A stretch of 64,000 nucleotides of DNA from Xanthostigma xanthostigma (Eukaryota; Arthropoda; Insecta; Raphidioptera; Raphidiidae): positions 83,798,948 through 83,862,947 of the forward strand of contig OY754464.1 in the NCBI GenBank assembly GCA_963575645.1. The letters are read 5' to 3'. The first letter of the stretch is position 1; the number at the start of each line of letters is the position of its first letter. A model generated the notes under the pieces. The model had not been told where the DNA came from. It saw only the letters and a program-made list of their open reading frames with translations, and ran no database searches. Positions 34,351 to 43,984 of this stretch are shown in pieces. Made by a program: the position numbers and the translations under genes.

Positions 34351-36225
34351 TTAGTTAAACGTTTTTAAATCACTAATATGCCATATTCCAATGCTTTTAC
34401 CGTCCATTTTTGCTAGCTCATAAATTATTGGCGAAATTTTCCTCTTGATGGAAAACGGGCCCTCGTACCGGGGAGCTAATTTGGCGGCATATCCCTGCGT
34501 AGCATTGGATAGTGCGTATTTCCTTTTCAGAACTCGGTCTCCTATATTGTACTCATTTGTCCGGCGGCGCAAATTATATCGGACGGCGCTGTCTTGATGA
34601 GCCTTTTGCAAGCGATCTTTTACTTCAGTGAAAAGATGTATCAGTTCCGAGACGTGGTCGTTTGTTGTATCGGGAGCGACGTTTTGATATTCACTGGCGT
34701 GAATTTTTAGTTCGCGCCCATAATTCAGATAGGCAGGGGTGTAGTTGGTGACATCGCTTCGCGCAGTTCGCAACGCAAAGCCAAGCTCGGCTATGTTAGC
34801 GTCCCACTCGTTGTGTTTGTCGGTCACATATGCGCGTAGCATATTGTTTATAGTCAAGTTCGTGCGCTCGGTAGGATTCGCTTGCGAATGTCGACGGGCA
34901 TTTAATAACGCCTTTACCCCAAATTTTGCTAATAATTCGCGTACATTTTTCCCGGTAAATTCGGCTCCATTATCAGAGATTAGAAACTCGGGAACACCAT
35001 ATATCATAAAAACTGAGTCGTTCAAGTGTTGAGCGACTAATTTTGACGTGGCGGCCCGAAGCGGGAATAACAAGACAAATTTTGTATGCGTGTCCTGAAC
35101 AACCAGTAGGTATCTACGACCCCTTTTCGATCGAGGAAAAGGGCCCATCAGGTCAGCACTGATCGTTCTCCAGGGCACATCTGCGGTCCGGTCTTGTCCC
35201 ATTAATCCTTGGGGCGCTTTATTATCAGGTTTTGTTTGTTGACATACACTGCAGTCATGTACGTATCGTGCTACGTCAACGATCATTTTCGGCCAATAAT
35301 AACTTCGTTTTATTCGGTCGTATGTTTTGGCGACACCTAAGTGTCCGGCGGTCGGTTCATCGTGAAACTGTTTGAGTATTTCGGGTCGTAATTTATTGGG
35401 CACCACTAATTTCCATTCATACGCAGGATTTGGAAAGTGGTGTCGGTCAGTGATTTTTTTATAAATCTTGTTGTCGTGAATTTTCCATCGTGGATAATCA
35501 TCAGGGTTGGCTTCAATATTTTCGGTCATTTTATTATACCAGCGGTCATGTAATTGTTCCGGAAAAGTGATAACATCAATCGGTACAGTATCGTTCAGAG
35601 GTTCACACAATGCATCATTTCTAGCGTTGTCTTTTCTTTTTCTGTACCTTTTGTTCCTCAACTTTTCTTTGGGCGTGATGGTCGTTATGGTCGTTACATG
35701 GTCAGTGTTCGGAGAAAATGTCCAAGTTCCTCTACTCATATCGGGCACTATCTGCATAGCGATCCAAAAATCAATGCCGAGAATTAAATCTTGCGGTAAT
35801 TCGGGCACTAATAGGACAGTAATACGGCGTGTTCGGTCAGATACGGTCATTAACACACTCATTTCTTCTTCAACAGAGTACGTGGTTCCATCAGCGGTCT
35901 GAATTTTGTGATTTAATGAAGGTCGAGGGCGGTATCCCCGTTCAGCGAGTAGCAATCTTCCTCTCGGTCCGGTCATCGTTCGGCTAGCTCCTGAATCTAA
36001 TAATCCGGGTAACTCTCTTCCTCCAATGGTCACAAATAAATACGGTCGGGCATCTCCTGGCATTTTTGAAATCACGTTCTGTTCAGCGGTCGGTGCAGAT
36101 TGTTTTAAGGTCGGTCTAGAGGAATACAGGCGACGTTTACGACCTGTTAACGTGCCTGTAGGGCGTTTCCCTGTGTCTGTCGACAGCGAGGACAATTTGT
36201 CGTCGTAGTTCCGTTCATTCCACAC
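34351..36225 (-). CDS. pol: Pol (protease-integrase), RT and RNase H absent
   Basis: 624 codons, entered by -1 frameshift from gag; the frame has no ATG at its 5' end. The aspartic protease (about 62-170) has DSGA at 77-80 and an ILG(I)DF motif at 148-153. A basic linker (185-205) leads straight to integrase. The zinc finger is H288, H295, C325, C328. The catalytic triad is D358 (SADLMGP), D418 (ISDNGAEF) and E453 (PTERTN). The C-terminal module has GPF at 589-591 and WHISDLK near 615. A usual gypsy Pol has about 500 residues of RT/RNase H between protease and integrase; here about 60 residues of linker replace them and no YxDD box exists anywhere in the element. Integrase and protease look intact. 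Mobility would need RT supplied by another element (inference). Confidence 0.9.
   Translation of the reverse strand: MWNERNYDDKLSSLSTDTGKRPTGTLTGRKRRLYSSRPTLKQSAPTAEQNVISKMPGDARPYLFVTIGGRELPGLLDSGASRTMTGPRGRLLLAERGYRPRPSLNHKIQTADGTTYSVEEEMSVLMTVSDRTRRITVLLVPELPQDLILGIDFWIAMQIVPDMSRGTWTFSPNTDHVTTITTITPKEKLRNKRYRKRKDNARNDALCEPLNDTVPIDVITFPEQLHDRWYNKMTENIEANPDDYPRWKIHDNKIYKKITDRHHFPNPAYEWKLVVPNKLRPEILKQFHDEPTAGHLGVAKTYDRIKRSYYWPKMIVDVARYVHDCSVCQQTKPDNKAPQGLMGQDRTADVPWRTISADLMGPFPRSKRGRRYLLVVQDTHTKFVLLFPLRAATSKLVAQHLNDSVFMIYGVPEFLISDNGAEFTGKNVRELLAKFGVKALLNARRHSQANPTERTNLTINNMLRAYVTDKHNEWDANIAELGFALRTARSDVTNYTPAYLNYGRELKIHASEYQNVAPDTTNDHVSELIHLFTEVKDRLQKAHQDSAVRYNLRRRTNEYNIGDRVLKRKYALSNATQGYAAKLAPRYEGPFSIKRKISPIIYELAKMDGKSIGIWHISDLKTFN
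36108..36171 (-). promoter_or_regulatory. -1 ribosomal frameshift signal: slippery site plus pseudoknot
   Basis: In the gag frame the minus strand reads G GGA AAC (36171-36165), a canonical X XXY YYZ heptamer. After a 4-nt spacer, stem 1 pairs TACAGGC+ACG (36160-36151) with CGT, a one-base bulge and GCCTGTA (36135-36125). The loop sequence AGGTCG (36145-36140) pairs with CGACCT (36113-36108), giving an H-type pseudoknot. The gag stop (36149-36147) lies in the loop. Pol is in the -1 frame relative to gag, as required. Confidence 0.8.
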
Positions 36226-37211
36226 GTATTGCAGAATTGGTGATTCGGCGGGTTAGGGCAGTCTCTGTATGCATGTCCTTGTGTGCGACAGTTCCAACAC
36301 TTGTAGCGGAATGCCGGTTTATTGTTCGCAGTGTTTATTTCATAAACAGGACTAGTTCGTGACTTTTGGATCACCCGTATATTATCATTTTGTGTTCCGG
36401 TCATGTTGGATACTTTTGATAAATCGGGCTCCAACAGTTGGTTCGGGGGGCACGATTGACGGCGTGCTCTCAGTCGTCCTCGTTCAAGTCGAGAAACTAA
36501 GTTTTCAAGTTCGTCAATGGTTCGGGGTTCGTTCAAGCTTATTTGTTCCTGATAATCGGGCAGACAATTAAGTTCAATTGTCTGCATTTGTTCACTATAT
36601 GCAGGCGGACGCTCCATACGTTTGTATAGACTAAACATTTTTGCGACATAAACAGAAAATGGTTCAGTAGGTCCCTGTTTTCGTTTATTAATTTCTATTT
36701 TTAATAAATGGTCATAGTCTGGATCTCTAAAAGATTTGCGTAACGTTTGCACTAGCTCATCCCATGTACGTAACTTATCTCGAGCATAGCGGTAGACTTG
36801 TAAGGCTGAGCCTCCAAACAGTCCGGAAGCTGAGTGCAACAAGTCGGTTGTTGTTATACTGTTGTCACGGCGTCGGTCTTCTACATCCTCCAAAAACGTT
36901 TCTAAACTATTTCGATCGTCCCCGGTAAACTTTATTCCCCATTTGTACACGGGAATAGCTTTATAGGAACGGACAGCGGGCGTTAGGTCTAAGTTCAATG
37001 CACGCAAGCGTGCTGAAAAATCATTAGGTCGGTCAGCAATGTCAATATTTTGTTCAACATTTGGGTCGGGTCGGATTGGCTCAGGCGGTGTTGACGTTGC
37101 CTGTGTGGGTCCATCAATCTGCTCTTCTTCTTGAAGGGTGGATTGTCTAGGAAGGTCAGGTCGGATAACAAGTTGATCTAGTTCGTCTCGTGAAAGTCTG
37201 TCAACGTCCAT
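36147..37211 (-). CDS. gag: Gag (capsid-nucleocapsid)
   Basis: 354 codons from an ATG at 37211, 62 nt downstream of the primer site. Residues 1-85 are acidic and Pro-rich. About 90-265 form a retrotransposon Gag capsid-like region (KFTGDDRNSLETFLEDVE ... LRKSFRDPDYDHLLKIEI ... FSVYVAKMFSLYKRM), matching the family pattern of Ty3/gypsy Gag. The tail has one canonical zinc knuckle CX2CX4HX4C (CWNCRTQGHAYRDC, 305-318) and a second Cys cluster at 327-340 lacking the usual His. It would assemble the particle and bind genomic RNA. The last 25 codons overlap pol and contain the frameshift site. No disabling mutation is seen. Confidence 0.9.
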   Translation of the reverse strand: MDVDRLSRDELDQLVIRPDLPRQSTLQEEEQIDGPTQATSTPPEPIRPDPNVEQNIDIADRPNDFSARLRALNLDLTPAVRSYKAIPVYKWGIKFTGDDRNSLETFLEDVEDRRRDNSITTTDLLHSASGLFGGSALQVYRYARDKLRTWDELVQTLRKSFRDPDYDHLLKIEINKRKQGPTEPFSVYVAKMFSLYKRMERPPAYSEQMQTIELNCLPDYQEQISLNEPRTIDELENLVSRLERGRLRARRQSCPPNQLLEPDLSKVSNMTGTQNDNIRVIQKSRTSPVYEINTANNKPAFRYKCWNCRTQGHAYRDCPNPPNHQFCNTCGMNGTTTTNCPRCRQTQGNALQAR

Positions 37212-37273
37212 TTTGAACCCGTGTACGGTCGGTATTGTTACAACAATAGGTCAATCGGATCTTTGTTTTATAA

Positions 37274-37293
37274 GAATCCTGGTCACGGCACCA
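37274..37293 (-). promoter_or_regulatory. Primer binding site for tRNA-His
   Basis: The plus strand here equals the CCA-tailed 3' end of animal tRNA-His (gaatcctggtcacggcacca, 20 nt; tRNA sequence recalled). It lies 2 nt inside the 5' LTR (37296). So the minus-strand RNA would pair with 20 nt of tRNA-His. Confidence 0.75.
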
Positions 37294-37295
37294 GT

Positions 37296-38358
37296 TGTTA
37301 CGTTATTATTTTTCTTGTGGGGGTTGGTTGGGTTTTTAAATAAACAGGTTCGAGCGTTAAAGTTTTAACACGTATAATTTAATATATAAAACTCAAATGA
37401 CAAATTATAACAATACACAAAATATATAATGGAAATAAACAATAGGTTCAAATGGCTAATTTACTTTCATCGGTCAACAGAGTACTTTTAATTAAATACT
37501 CCCATCAGTGCAAATAACGATATTATTTGTACGGTCACATTCAATTTTACATAATAATAAAGTTAATGAGTCTAGCGGTCTGAAGAATCCTAAACTCGGG
37601 CGGGACTCTAATTATATTTAACTCGAATCTCTAGGTCATTCCTACGTTGTGTTTTTTTATTAGGTCATTATTTATATCCTCGGCACGGTCATTGAATTTA
37701 ATACGGTCGTTGCGGTCGTGGGTCGATTTACGCTAAGGTCTGGAACAGACGAAATCCCGATCATGATCCAGAACCCTCGCGATGGTCAAGCAGTGTGCTA
37801 TTAGAAGACACCGGGAAACTTATCGGAGCAGACGACAACACGATCGTACTTCAATAGTTTCCAGATCTTCGGCAAGCGAGCTGAGAATGAATCCACAAAA
37901 TGCTGGAATAGACGGAACACGATCGTAAACCAGCACTTAAAGGGCTATTCAAAGCTTTCCCCGTTAGACTAGATAGGCCATACTAGAATAGACGGAACAC
38001 GATCGTAAACTAGCAAGCCACTGAGCCAACAGGGTGGTCACTGAAAGACAAATTTTTATGCGCACTGTTGCTTGACACCAATAAATGTCGAACCGCAGTA
38101 GGTACGACCGCTAATCATTTTTAATAAAAATATTAATTAAAAAGGAAATTAATGAGTAGCCATCTATTGGCGGACAACATAATATTAATTACAAAAATAT
38201 AAGTTCAATTAGACGCGGCGCTAATACGTACTTAATACCGGTCTCTGCTTAACCATAAACGCGTTTGAACACAATTTCGTGTACCTATTACTGTACACGA
38301 ATATAAAGCAAACTAGATTTTACCGTGATATTAATATTATTAAATTAATATCGTTACA
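37296..38358 (-). repeat. 5' LTR (element on minus strand)
   Basis: 1063 bp, identical to the 3' LTR as far as I could read. Offset between the copies is 5479 bp. It should contain the promoter; no strong initiator could be pinned. Hairpin repeats recur at 37739-38015. Confidence 0.95.
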
Positions 38359-38433
38359 AAGTTATACTTCTTTTAACGCGTTACAAAAAAATTAACAGAA
38401 TGACCTTGACGACAGAAGCGCGCAATACAATAT

Positions 38434-38720
38434 TATATCTTTGTCAACGACGTCAATGTGAATGGTTTAAGTCACTGTAAGCTTAGTACTATTGCACTGA
38501 CAATGTGTCATTCAACAATAAATGCGACTCAGCAAAGATAACTCCGTACGTGCAAAGTTCACTAGTGCCTCTGTGGCCTGTGCTGTGTGCGCTCTGTAAA
38601 TGTGCGAATGCAACAGTACAGAATAGCTCAGCACAGAGCAATTGCGCTCGGAGTGAGTCATTCACAAAAAAAGAACGACTCGCTCCGCACCGAGAATGGA
38701 GCTGTTCATTATGAACGACT
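38434..38720 (-). repeat. Family I repeat, copy 2
   Basis: Inverted partner of 6677-6935, from caatattatatctttgtcaa to gttcattatgaacgactcgc. It has an insertion (gcactgacaatgtgtcattc region) relative to copy 1. Confidence 0.6.
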
Positions 38721-39234
38721 CGCTCAGGAGCGACACATCACTACAACAGAAGTTAAGTTTGGCTTGTGGTTAAGATGACATGACCCATTTTGAACATTAC
38801 GTAACGACACAGTAACATGTTATAATGTTACGTTCAAAGAAAGCACTGCAATAGGCGCCAATTAATGTCGGCTCCCTGTTGGAAGCTAGGTCACCTATGA
38901 AACCTGTCGATATATACTTTGTAAGTGTGTTTGTGTTTTCATCAATGCATATGTGAAAGGATTTAATTTCGTATACCTGCGTATGTATGTCCCGTTTGTA
39001 CTTTGCCATCACGTTGCGGGAGACGGAGAGAAAGAAGAGAAGGTTCCCGTTGGACTTATTGATGGCTATACACAAAGTTCGATTAGGTGAAATGTCACTA
39101 CAGACTGCTTATTGGAACAAATCTGAGAAACGTTAATTTGACAAAATACGTTACGTTCGAAAATGATCAGATCTACTTCTGAAAAAGATAATCAGGAACT
39201 TTCTCCGCTACGCATGCGCCGACAGCTAAATTGT

Positions 39235-39837
39235 CACATGCTGAAAACAATAGTGACACTATACAAAAAAGTTGACTTTTCACCTTTTGTAAGATTCATG
39301 TTTTACTGCAAGAGTGTCACTATACGAAAATTTCCGTTTGCTCATAAATCCACTTACTTCCGCTAGACTGAGCTAGTGTCACTTTATATTTTGAAAGAAT
39401 TGCCCATGGTCATGACTGATATAACGACACTATTTTAATTGTGTCAAAGCAGTTGTTTGGTACGTACGTCGCTGTAAGTGAAAAAGTGACACATTTTGTT
39501 AAATGACAGTTACTGATTACAGTTGCTACAAAAATTAATGCAAGTAAGTAAATACATAAAATGACACATTTTGTTTAGTGACACTTTTTGCAGTTGAAGT
39601 CTCCAATTTTCTGATTATAGGTTATGACAACAATGACACTAAACAAAAAATTATTGTTGAAAGGTCTTTTTTTTAATAAATTTATTTTTAACATTGTGGT
39701 CAACAAATAAATTAAAACAATAATAAATTGTCTCATTATTAACAAAAGAATCTCTATAAGCAGTATTTTAATAGTAACTTTTTTAGGACAAAACAAATGT
39801 AATTTTTTGCTTAATGTCACTTTTGTTTTCAACGTGC
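39235..39837. repeat. MITE, family H, copy 2
   Basis: Collinear with 17381-17981, identity roughly 90 percent: gtcactttatattttgaaag, aagtgacacattttgtta, ttttaacattgtggtcaa. The right tip is gttttcaacgtgc; the left tip is decayed to cacatgctgaaaac. No intact ORF. Confidence 0.75.
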
Positions 39838-40512
39838 CCAAAAGTACTATTATATTCATAAATCATAAGTCGTACCAGAAACCCAGAATTAAATTTGCAT
39901 GACCTTCAAAGTGAATTGGTCAGTCTATCCCGCAGGTTTTCACGACGGGCGTTACTCTAAATCTTCTTCTTCTTCTAAATCTTTCCGAGTTTGTAGGTCA
40001 TGGTCCATTGGTATTTATACCTGACGTTTCGTCTACAAATGCGATGAACATTATCAAAGGCGATGTGGCAGCGGACGAAATGTCCTTCTTGGCGGCTCGT
40101 AGGTTAGTGTATCGACGACTGGTGTTCTCTCTTATGTTCAGCGTGTTAATGTGTTCTGCTCGGCCGTAGTTCGCTGTTATGTGATTGGTCTTTCCGTTCA
40201 GCGGTTGAAATTCCCGCGTGATTGTGTAGGTTAATGGCGAGGAAAGTAACTCGATGTTCTGTCTATACCTTGGGTTTCTTCGAAGAGAATCTTGTGGTTG
40301 TCAATGTCACTCTGGACAATAAAAATAAATTCTTGAAACTAGTAACTTTTCGTGTAAAACTTTTAATATCAATTAATTATCCTTTAAAGTGTTGAGATAG
40401 GAGCAATTTAAGTTTGTTAAACTTTGGTTCAGTTATAGTGTTGTCCTGTTTATCTTCAAATCATCCTTGGTGTGTGATTACCACAATTGTGCGAGTACCA
40501 TGTTTTTTTTTA
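39838..40512. other. Unassigned; possible retroelement tail
   Basis: At 40020-40065 the minus strand carries a string ending gacgaaacgtcagg after cttcatcgca-like sequence, a type of hairpin tail seen next to LINE or Penelope-like elements (recalled). The plus strand at 40080-40330 is less AT-rich but has no recognisable domain. Confidence 0.35.
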
Positions 40513-40887
40513 TCTATACTAATACCTATATAAAGCTGAAGAGTTTTTCTTCTTTGTTTGTTTATTGGTTTGTTTGTTTGGTGGAAAGCGCTAATCTCAG
40601 GAACTACTGGTTCGAATCGAAAATTTTTTTTTTGTTGGATAGCCCATTTATTGAGGAAGGCTATAGGCTATATAATATCACACTACGACCAATAGGAGCG
40701 GAGCATCACTGAAAAATGTAGCAAAATATTTTGTCCATCCGACAAAAACTTTTGAACGGTAACTCCGATCATCATGAAATTTGGACACAACATTCATCTC
40801 GGTATACTAAGATGAATGTGCGTACTCATGTCCCTCCCTTCCTCATTCGTTTTTTTGCACCCGGGTGAAACCGGACGGGACCGCTAG
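40513..40887 (+). mobile_element. Non-autonomous Helitron, family C (complete)
   Basis: 375 bp, A^TCTATACTAATA...GGACCGCTAG^T, with flanking A (40512) and T (40888). The 3' hairpin ACCCGGGTGAAACCGG precedes CTAG. Other members are at 27600, 45084 and 59650. Non-coding. Confidence 0.9.
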
Positions 40888-41540
40888 TAGTTAATAAGGT
40901 GATATGAACAAGAAAGCAAAGTAACCCCGGTTTACAATAGTCTTTTTCAGATTTATAAATTCAGAATCTCAATCAATGTCGATTTGATGAATTGAGTACC
41001 GACTACATATACCTACTGCAAAGTTATTCGTACAAAAGGTCAATTCTAGCGAAAGAAAATATTTCTATAATTGTCAAAAAGTGTCCTGGACAGCTACCTG
41101 TAACAATTGAAAAGGGATTTATTGAAACTCTAGCGATGCGTAAATAACGTCGGATATATTAAAAAAAAACATATTATGTTGTACCCTTTTGAATTAAGGC
41201 TCACATGTGTTAATAACCTACTTTTGTTCTGAGTAATACATTATATAAAATTTCTTATTATCTGTCCCTTTCCGATAAAATGGACGTATGTTTTGCGTAA
41301 TATGTTCTATTGTGATAATTTTTAATAATTTGTGTACAATTTATTGAAACAAGATTCCGTTATTAAAAAGTGAAATAATATGACTGCGTATGTCTGCAAT
41401 TCTGAACAGCAGTCTCGACAAAAAAAGTCAGCCAAACAATGAATATCCGAGAAAAATTCACCGTCAGTGAAACCGTATATAAAAATGGGTGTTCATCAGT
41501 ATAAAAATATAGACAGCTATCATAATATATATTAATACGC

Positions 41541-42117
41541 TAAGGTTAAAGATGTTTGCCTCCCTTTTTAGAAAAAACCTCACAATTTCTCCACATAAAT
41601 TATATATCATTTTACAGATAATCGCTTGCTCTACTGACATCGACAACTAAAAAATTTATTATTGCTTTTGTTTTTGTAAATTAATTAAAATACAGCAACG
41701 CTGAACAACGTCCGCTATCTGACGGCTTAAATTTTGAAACAATGTCAACACTTCGATCTGTCATCTGACCTTCATATTGTAATACAACAGACACAATACT
41801 GCATACTGCCATCTAACGGCTTTAATTTTGAAACAGCGAGCAACGCTGAACAACGTCACAGCAATGCTGCATGATGCCATGTGACGGCTTAGCTCAACGC
41901 TTTTGCTACTTGCGCCTCTATATGACAATTTTAGTAAAATATTTCTTCGATCTGTCATCTGAGCTTCATATTGTAATACAACAAAAAGAAGAACGTTATA
42001 AGCAGTGCGCAAAATTAGAAACGAATTGAATACCTGCAATCATATTTAAAAAATAATTTTGTAAAGTGATAATTATTATACTTATTTAGTGCGATTAATT
42101 CGCACAGGTCACACTAG
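41541..42117 (+). mobile_element. Putative Helitron, family J, copy 1
   Basis: The 3' end has a perfect hairpin GTGCGA/TCGCAC (around 42088-42104), then AGGTCACACTAG^T, which fits a Helitron terminus. It is about 97-98 percent identical to 55131-55702 in direct orientation. It contains an internal duplication (cttcatattgtaatacaaca twice; aacgctgaacaacgtc twice). The 5' end is not defined. A 92-codon minus-strand ORF is present in both copies, but the differences are mostly replacements, so it is not evidently selected. Confidence 0.55.
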
Positions 42118-42838
42118 TTATATTATAAAACGTCTATTGAAGACGTTACAATACAATATCAGAAGAAATTATTGTTCAAAAAATGTCACTTAGACTATCG
42201 CGGCGGCTAGTTATTATTTACTCTACAGTGACATCTAAATTTAAAAAAAACAATCTGGTGTCATTGGTTATAGTTTGAACGTTTTGATTGGTATATTATA
42301 TAACTGGCCTCATATACACGGCGTTATATGGGAGACAGGCAAAATCAATGTATAAGAATACGTTAGAGATTCGTCGGCATTTAGCACAGAAAAGAATCTC
42401 TAACGAGATTCTTCGATATCGAACATAGAATACATGTATATTGTATATAATATCTGAATTAGACATGACGATAGAAGAGAACAGAAGTAAATTCAATTAA
42501 ACCAAACTGTTTTGAATGTCGGGTTTAATTGAAACCCTTATAAACAGTTTCACAGCGGGATTTTGCATATTGCCGGCTGTATTTGCACAATCACATACTT
42601 GTTGAATCAGCTTGTAGGGGAGGGAGGGGGAATGGCGCTCACTGGGTAATGGCGCTCACCTCTGTAACTCTGTCAAAAAGAAACGTAGCGACACGTCACG
42701 TCGCGTGAAGCGCGAGGGGAGGGGGCCTCTAATAGACAGCGTTGCAAACGGACAGTCAGCTCGCGTCATGTGACCGTGAAGAGCGTTTCTTCGTTTGCGG
42801 CCGCACTGATCTAATTTTTAATTACGTGTTTTTTGTCG

Positions 42839-43044
42839 GTAAGTCAAAAACTTTAATGCTTATTTAATTACTAATTTTACTTTTCTGCCAATAAACTATT
42901 CTATTTTGTGATATTGCAGTCAATTTTCAACAATCGTGTATGATTTTTTTTAAATTTCAAATTAATTACAAAACGACCGGTTGGGGTTATACCGCTCATC
43001 TGAGCGCCATTACCCCTTAGTGACTTATTTTTTTATTGTTTTAG
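42839..43044 (+). other. Likely intron of the pogo-like transposase unit
   Basis: Donor tgtcg|GTAAGTC at 42839 and acceptor tttattgttttAG ending at 43044, six bases before the ATG at 43051. The upstream exon would be non-coding. Confidence 0.5.
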
Positions 43045-43050
43045 ATAGAT

Positions 43051-43301
43051 ATGCCAAGAAATTGTCAAAGGACCACCACTAAAGCGGCTTGGACCGAAGA
43101 AGCCCGTTTTCCACCCAACAGCAAGAAACTGAAATTGCTGAACAAGTTAAGTTGCTGGGCTCGCTATATTATGGACTCAATGTTGCAGATTTGCGTAAAC
43201 TTGTTTATAAATTTGCTGAGCGCAACAATATCAAAAACAATTTTGATCAAAGCAGCAAAACAGCCGGATTGGATTGGGTACACTTCTTTATGAGACCCTG
43301 A
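43051..43301 (+). pseudogene. pogo-type transposase, N-terminal remnant
   Basis: The ATG opens MPRNCQRTTTKAAWTEEA, the start typical of pogo-like proteins with a Psq-type helix-turn-helix. After about 20 residues the frame slips. The second frame, from about 43110, reads on to KFAERNNIKNNFDQSSKTAG and DWVHFFMRP, ending in a stop at 43301. That segment matches the CENP-B/pogo DNA-binding region just before the catalytic domain. About 60-80 residues between the two parts are missing and the DDE domain is absent. It cannot be active. Family assignment rests on recalled protein patterns. Confidence 0.6.
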
Positions 43302-43519
43302 GCGGCATTACCCAAAGTCAGGGGTAATGCCGCTCAAACATGTTTTTTTAATAATGTTTTCCTACTACTAGTAGGTGAAAGATATATGCTTTTGTTGTTA
43401 AATTGTTGATTATTCGATAATTAAAGACTTCGTTACTCTTGTTAATTTTGATTCATAATAAATAATTTAAAAAATACCCCATGTTTTCCTTAAGTGAACG
43501 CCATTCCCCCGTCCTACCC

Positions 43520-43984
43520 TATATAGTATGTTATTATTATCATTATTGTTAGAGAAAAGAAAGAATTCCTTAAAGAATTATGAATACTTAAGCGTCTAAG
43601 CTTCAGGTTCGTCAAATCAATTTTAAATACTAAATCCTGTCCCAACCTTGACGGGTTTTGCTGAATATTGTAAGTGGTTTCATCTATTTATTTTAATACT
43701 ATGGCTTCGTGTATAAATAATTAATAGAAAAGACAATTAATTTTTCAATTGGTTGTCTGTTGGAGTCGGATAGACGCGGCTGTAGGATGGCCCCAGTGGG
43801 GGGCCGGCGTCACTTGGCAGTAACCCTGCAGAGACGTCCCAATGCCGCCCGGAGAACAGTTTTACTAATCAAACACCCTCCAAGAATAACGATCTATTCA
43901 ACATTTGCCTCCAATAATATGTATATATGGAGTGGTTCAACGACCATAATTACAAAATTCAAGGGCTTTTTATATATAAAAAAA
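43520..43984. other. No gene seen; possible LINE scrap
   Basis: The GC-richer strip 43755-43860 (ggccccagtggggggccggc ... cagtaaccctgcagagac) resembles 3' regions of insect non-LTR elements (recalled), but no protein similarity can be shown. Confidence 0.3.

Larger units (their letters stand above)
31817..38358 (-). mobile_element. Ty3/gypsy-type LTR retrotransposon lacking reverse transcriptase
   Basis: A 6542-bp element on the minus strand, flanked by a 4-bp target duplication aagt (31813-31816 and 38359-38362). It has two 1063-bp LTRs, a tRNA-His primer site, gag, a -1 frameshifted pol with protease and integrase, a third ORF and a purine tract. Integrase after protease could suggest copia order. 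However, the C-terminal GPF module, the HHCC finger and the absence of any RT after integrase point to a gypsy-type pol from which RT and RNase H (about 1.5-2 kb) have been lost. All three ORFs are open. LTR identity implies very recent insertion. Confidence 0.9.
42617..43519 (+). mobile_element. pogo-like (Tc1/mariner superfamily) deletion derivative
   Basis: Inverted tips GGGGAGGGAGGGGGAATGGCG at the left and the inverse of GGGTAGGACGGGGGAATGGCG at the right, flanked by TA on both sides (42615-42616, 43520-43521). Subterminal copies of ggcgctcac / gagcggcattaccc occur inside both ends. It holds a spliced, broken N-terminal transposase segment. Confidence 0.75.

Noticed and set aside
34351-36225. 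Copia-type (protease-integrase-RT order)
   Set aside because: No RT follows integrase, the integrase tail has a GPF module typical of Ty3/gypsy, and gag and pol are in separate frames.
41761-42039. 92-codon minus-strand ORF shared by both family J copies as a conserved gene
   Set aside because: The two copies differ at about five bases, mostly amino-acid changing, so there is no sign of purifying selection; no domain.
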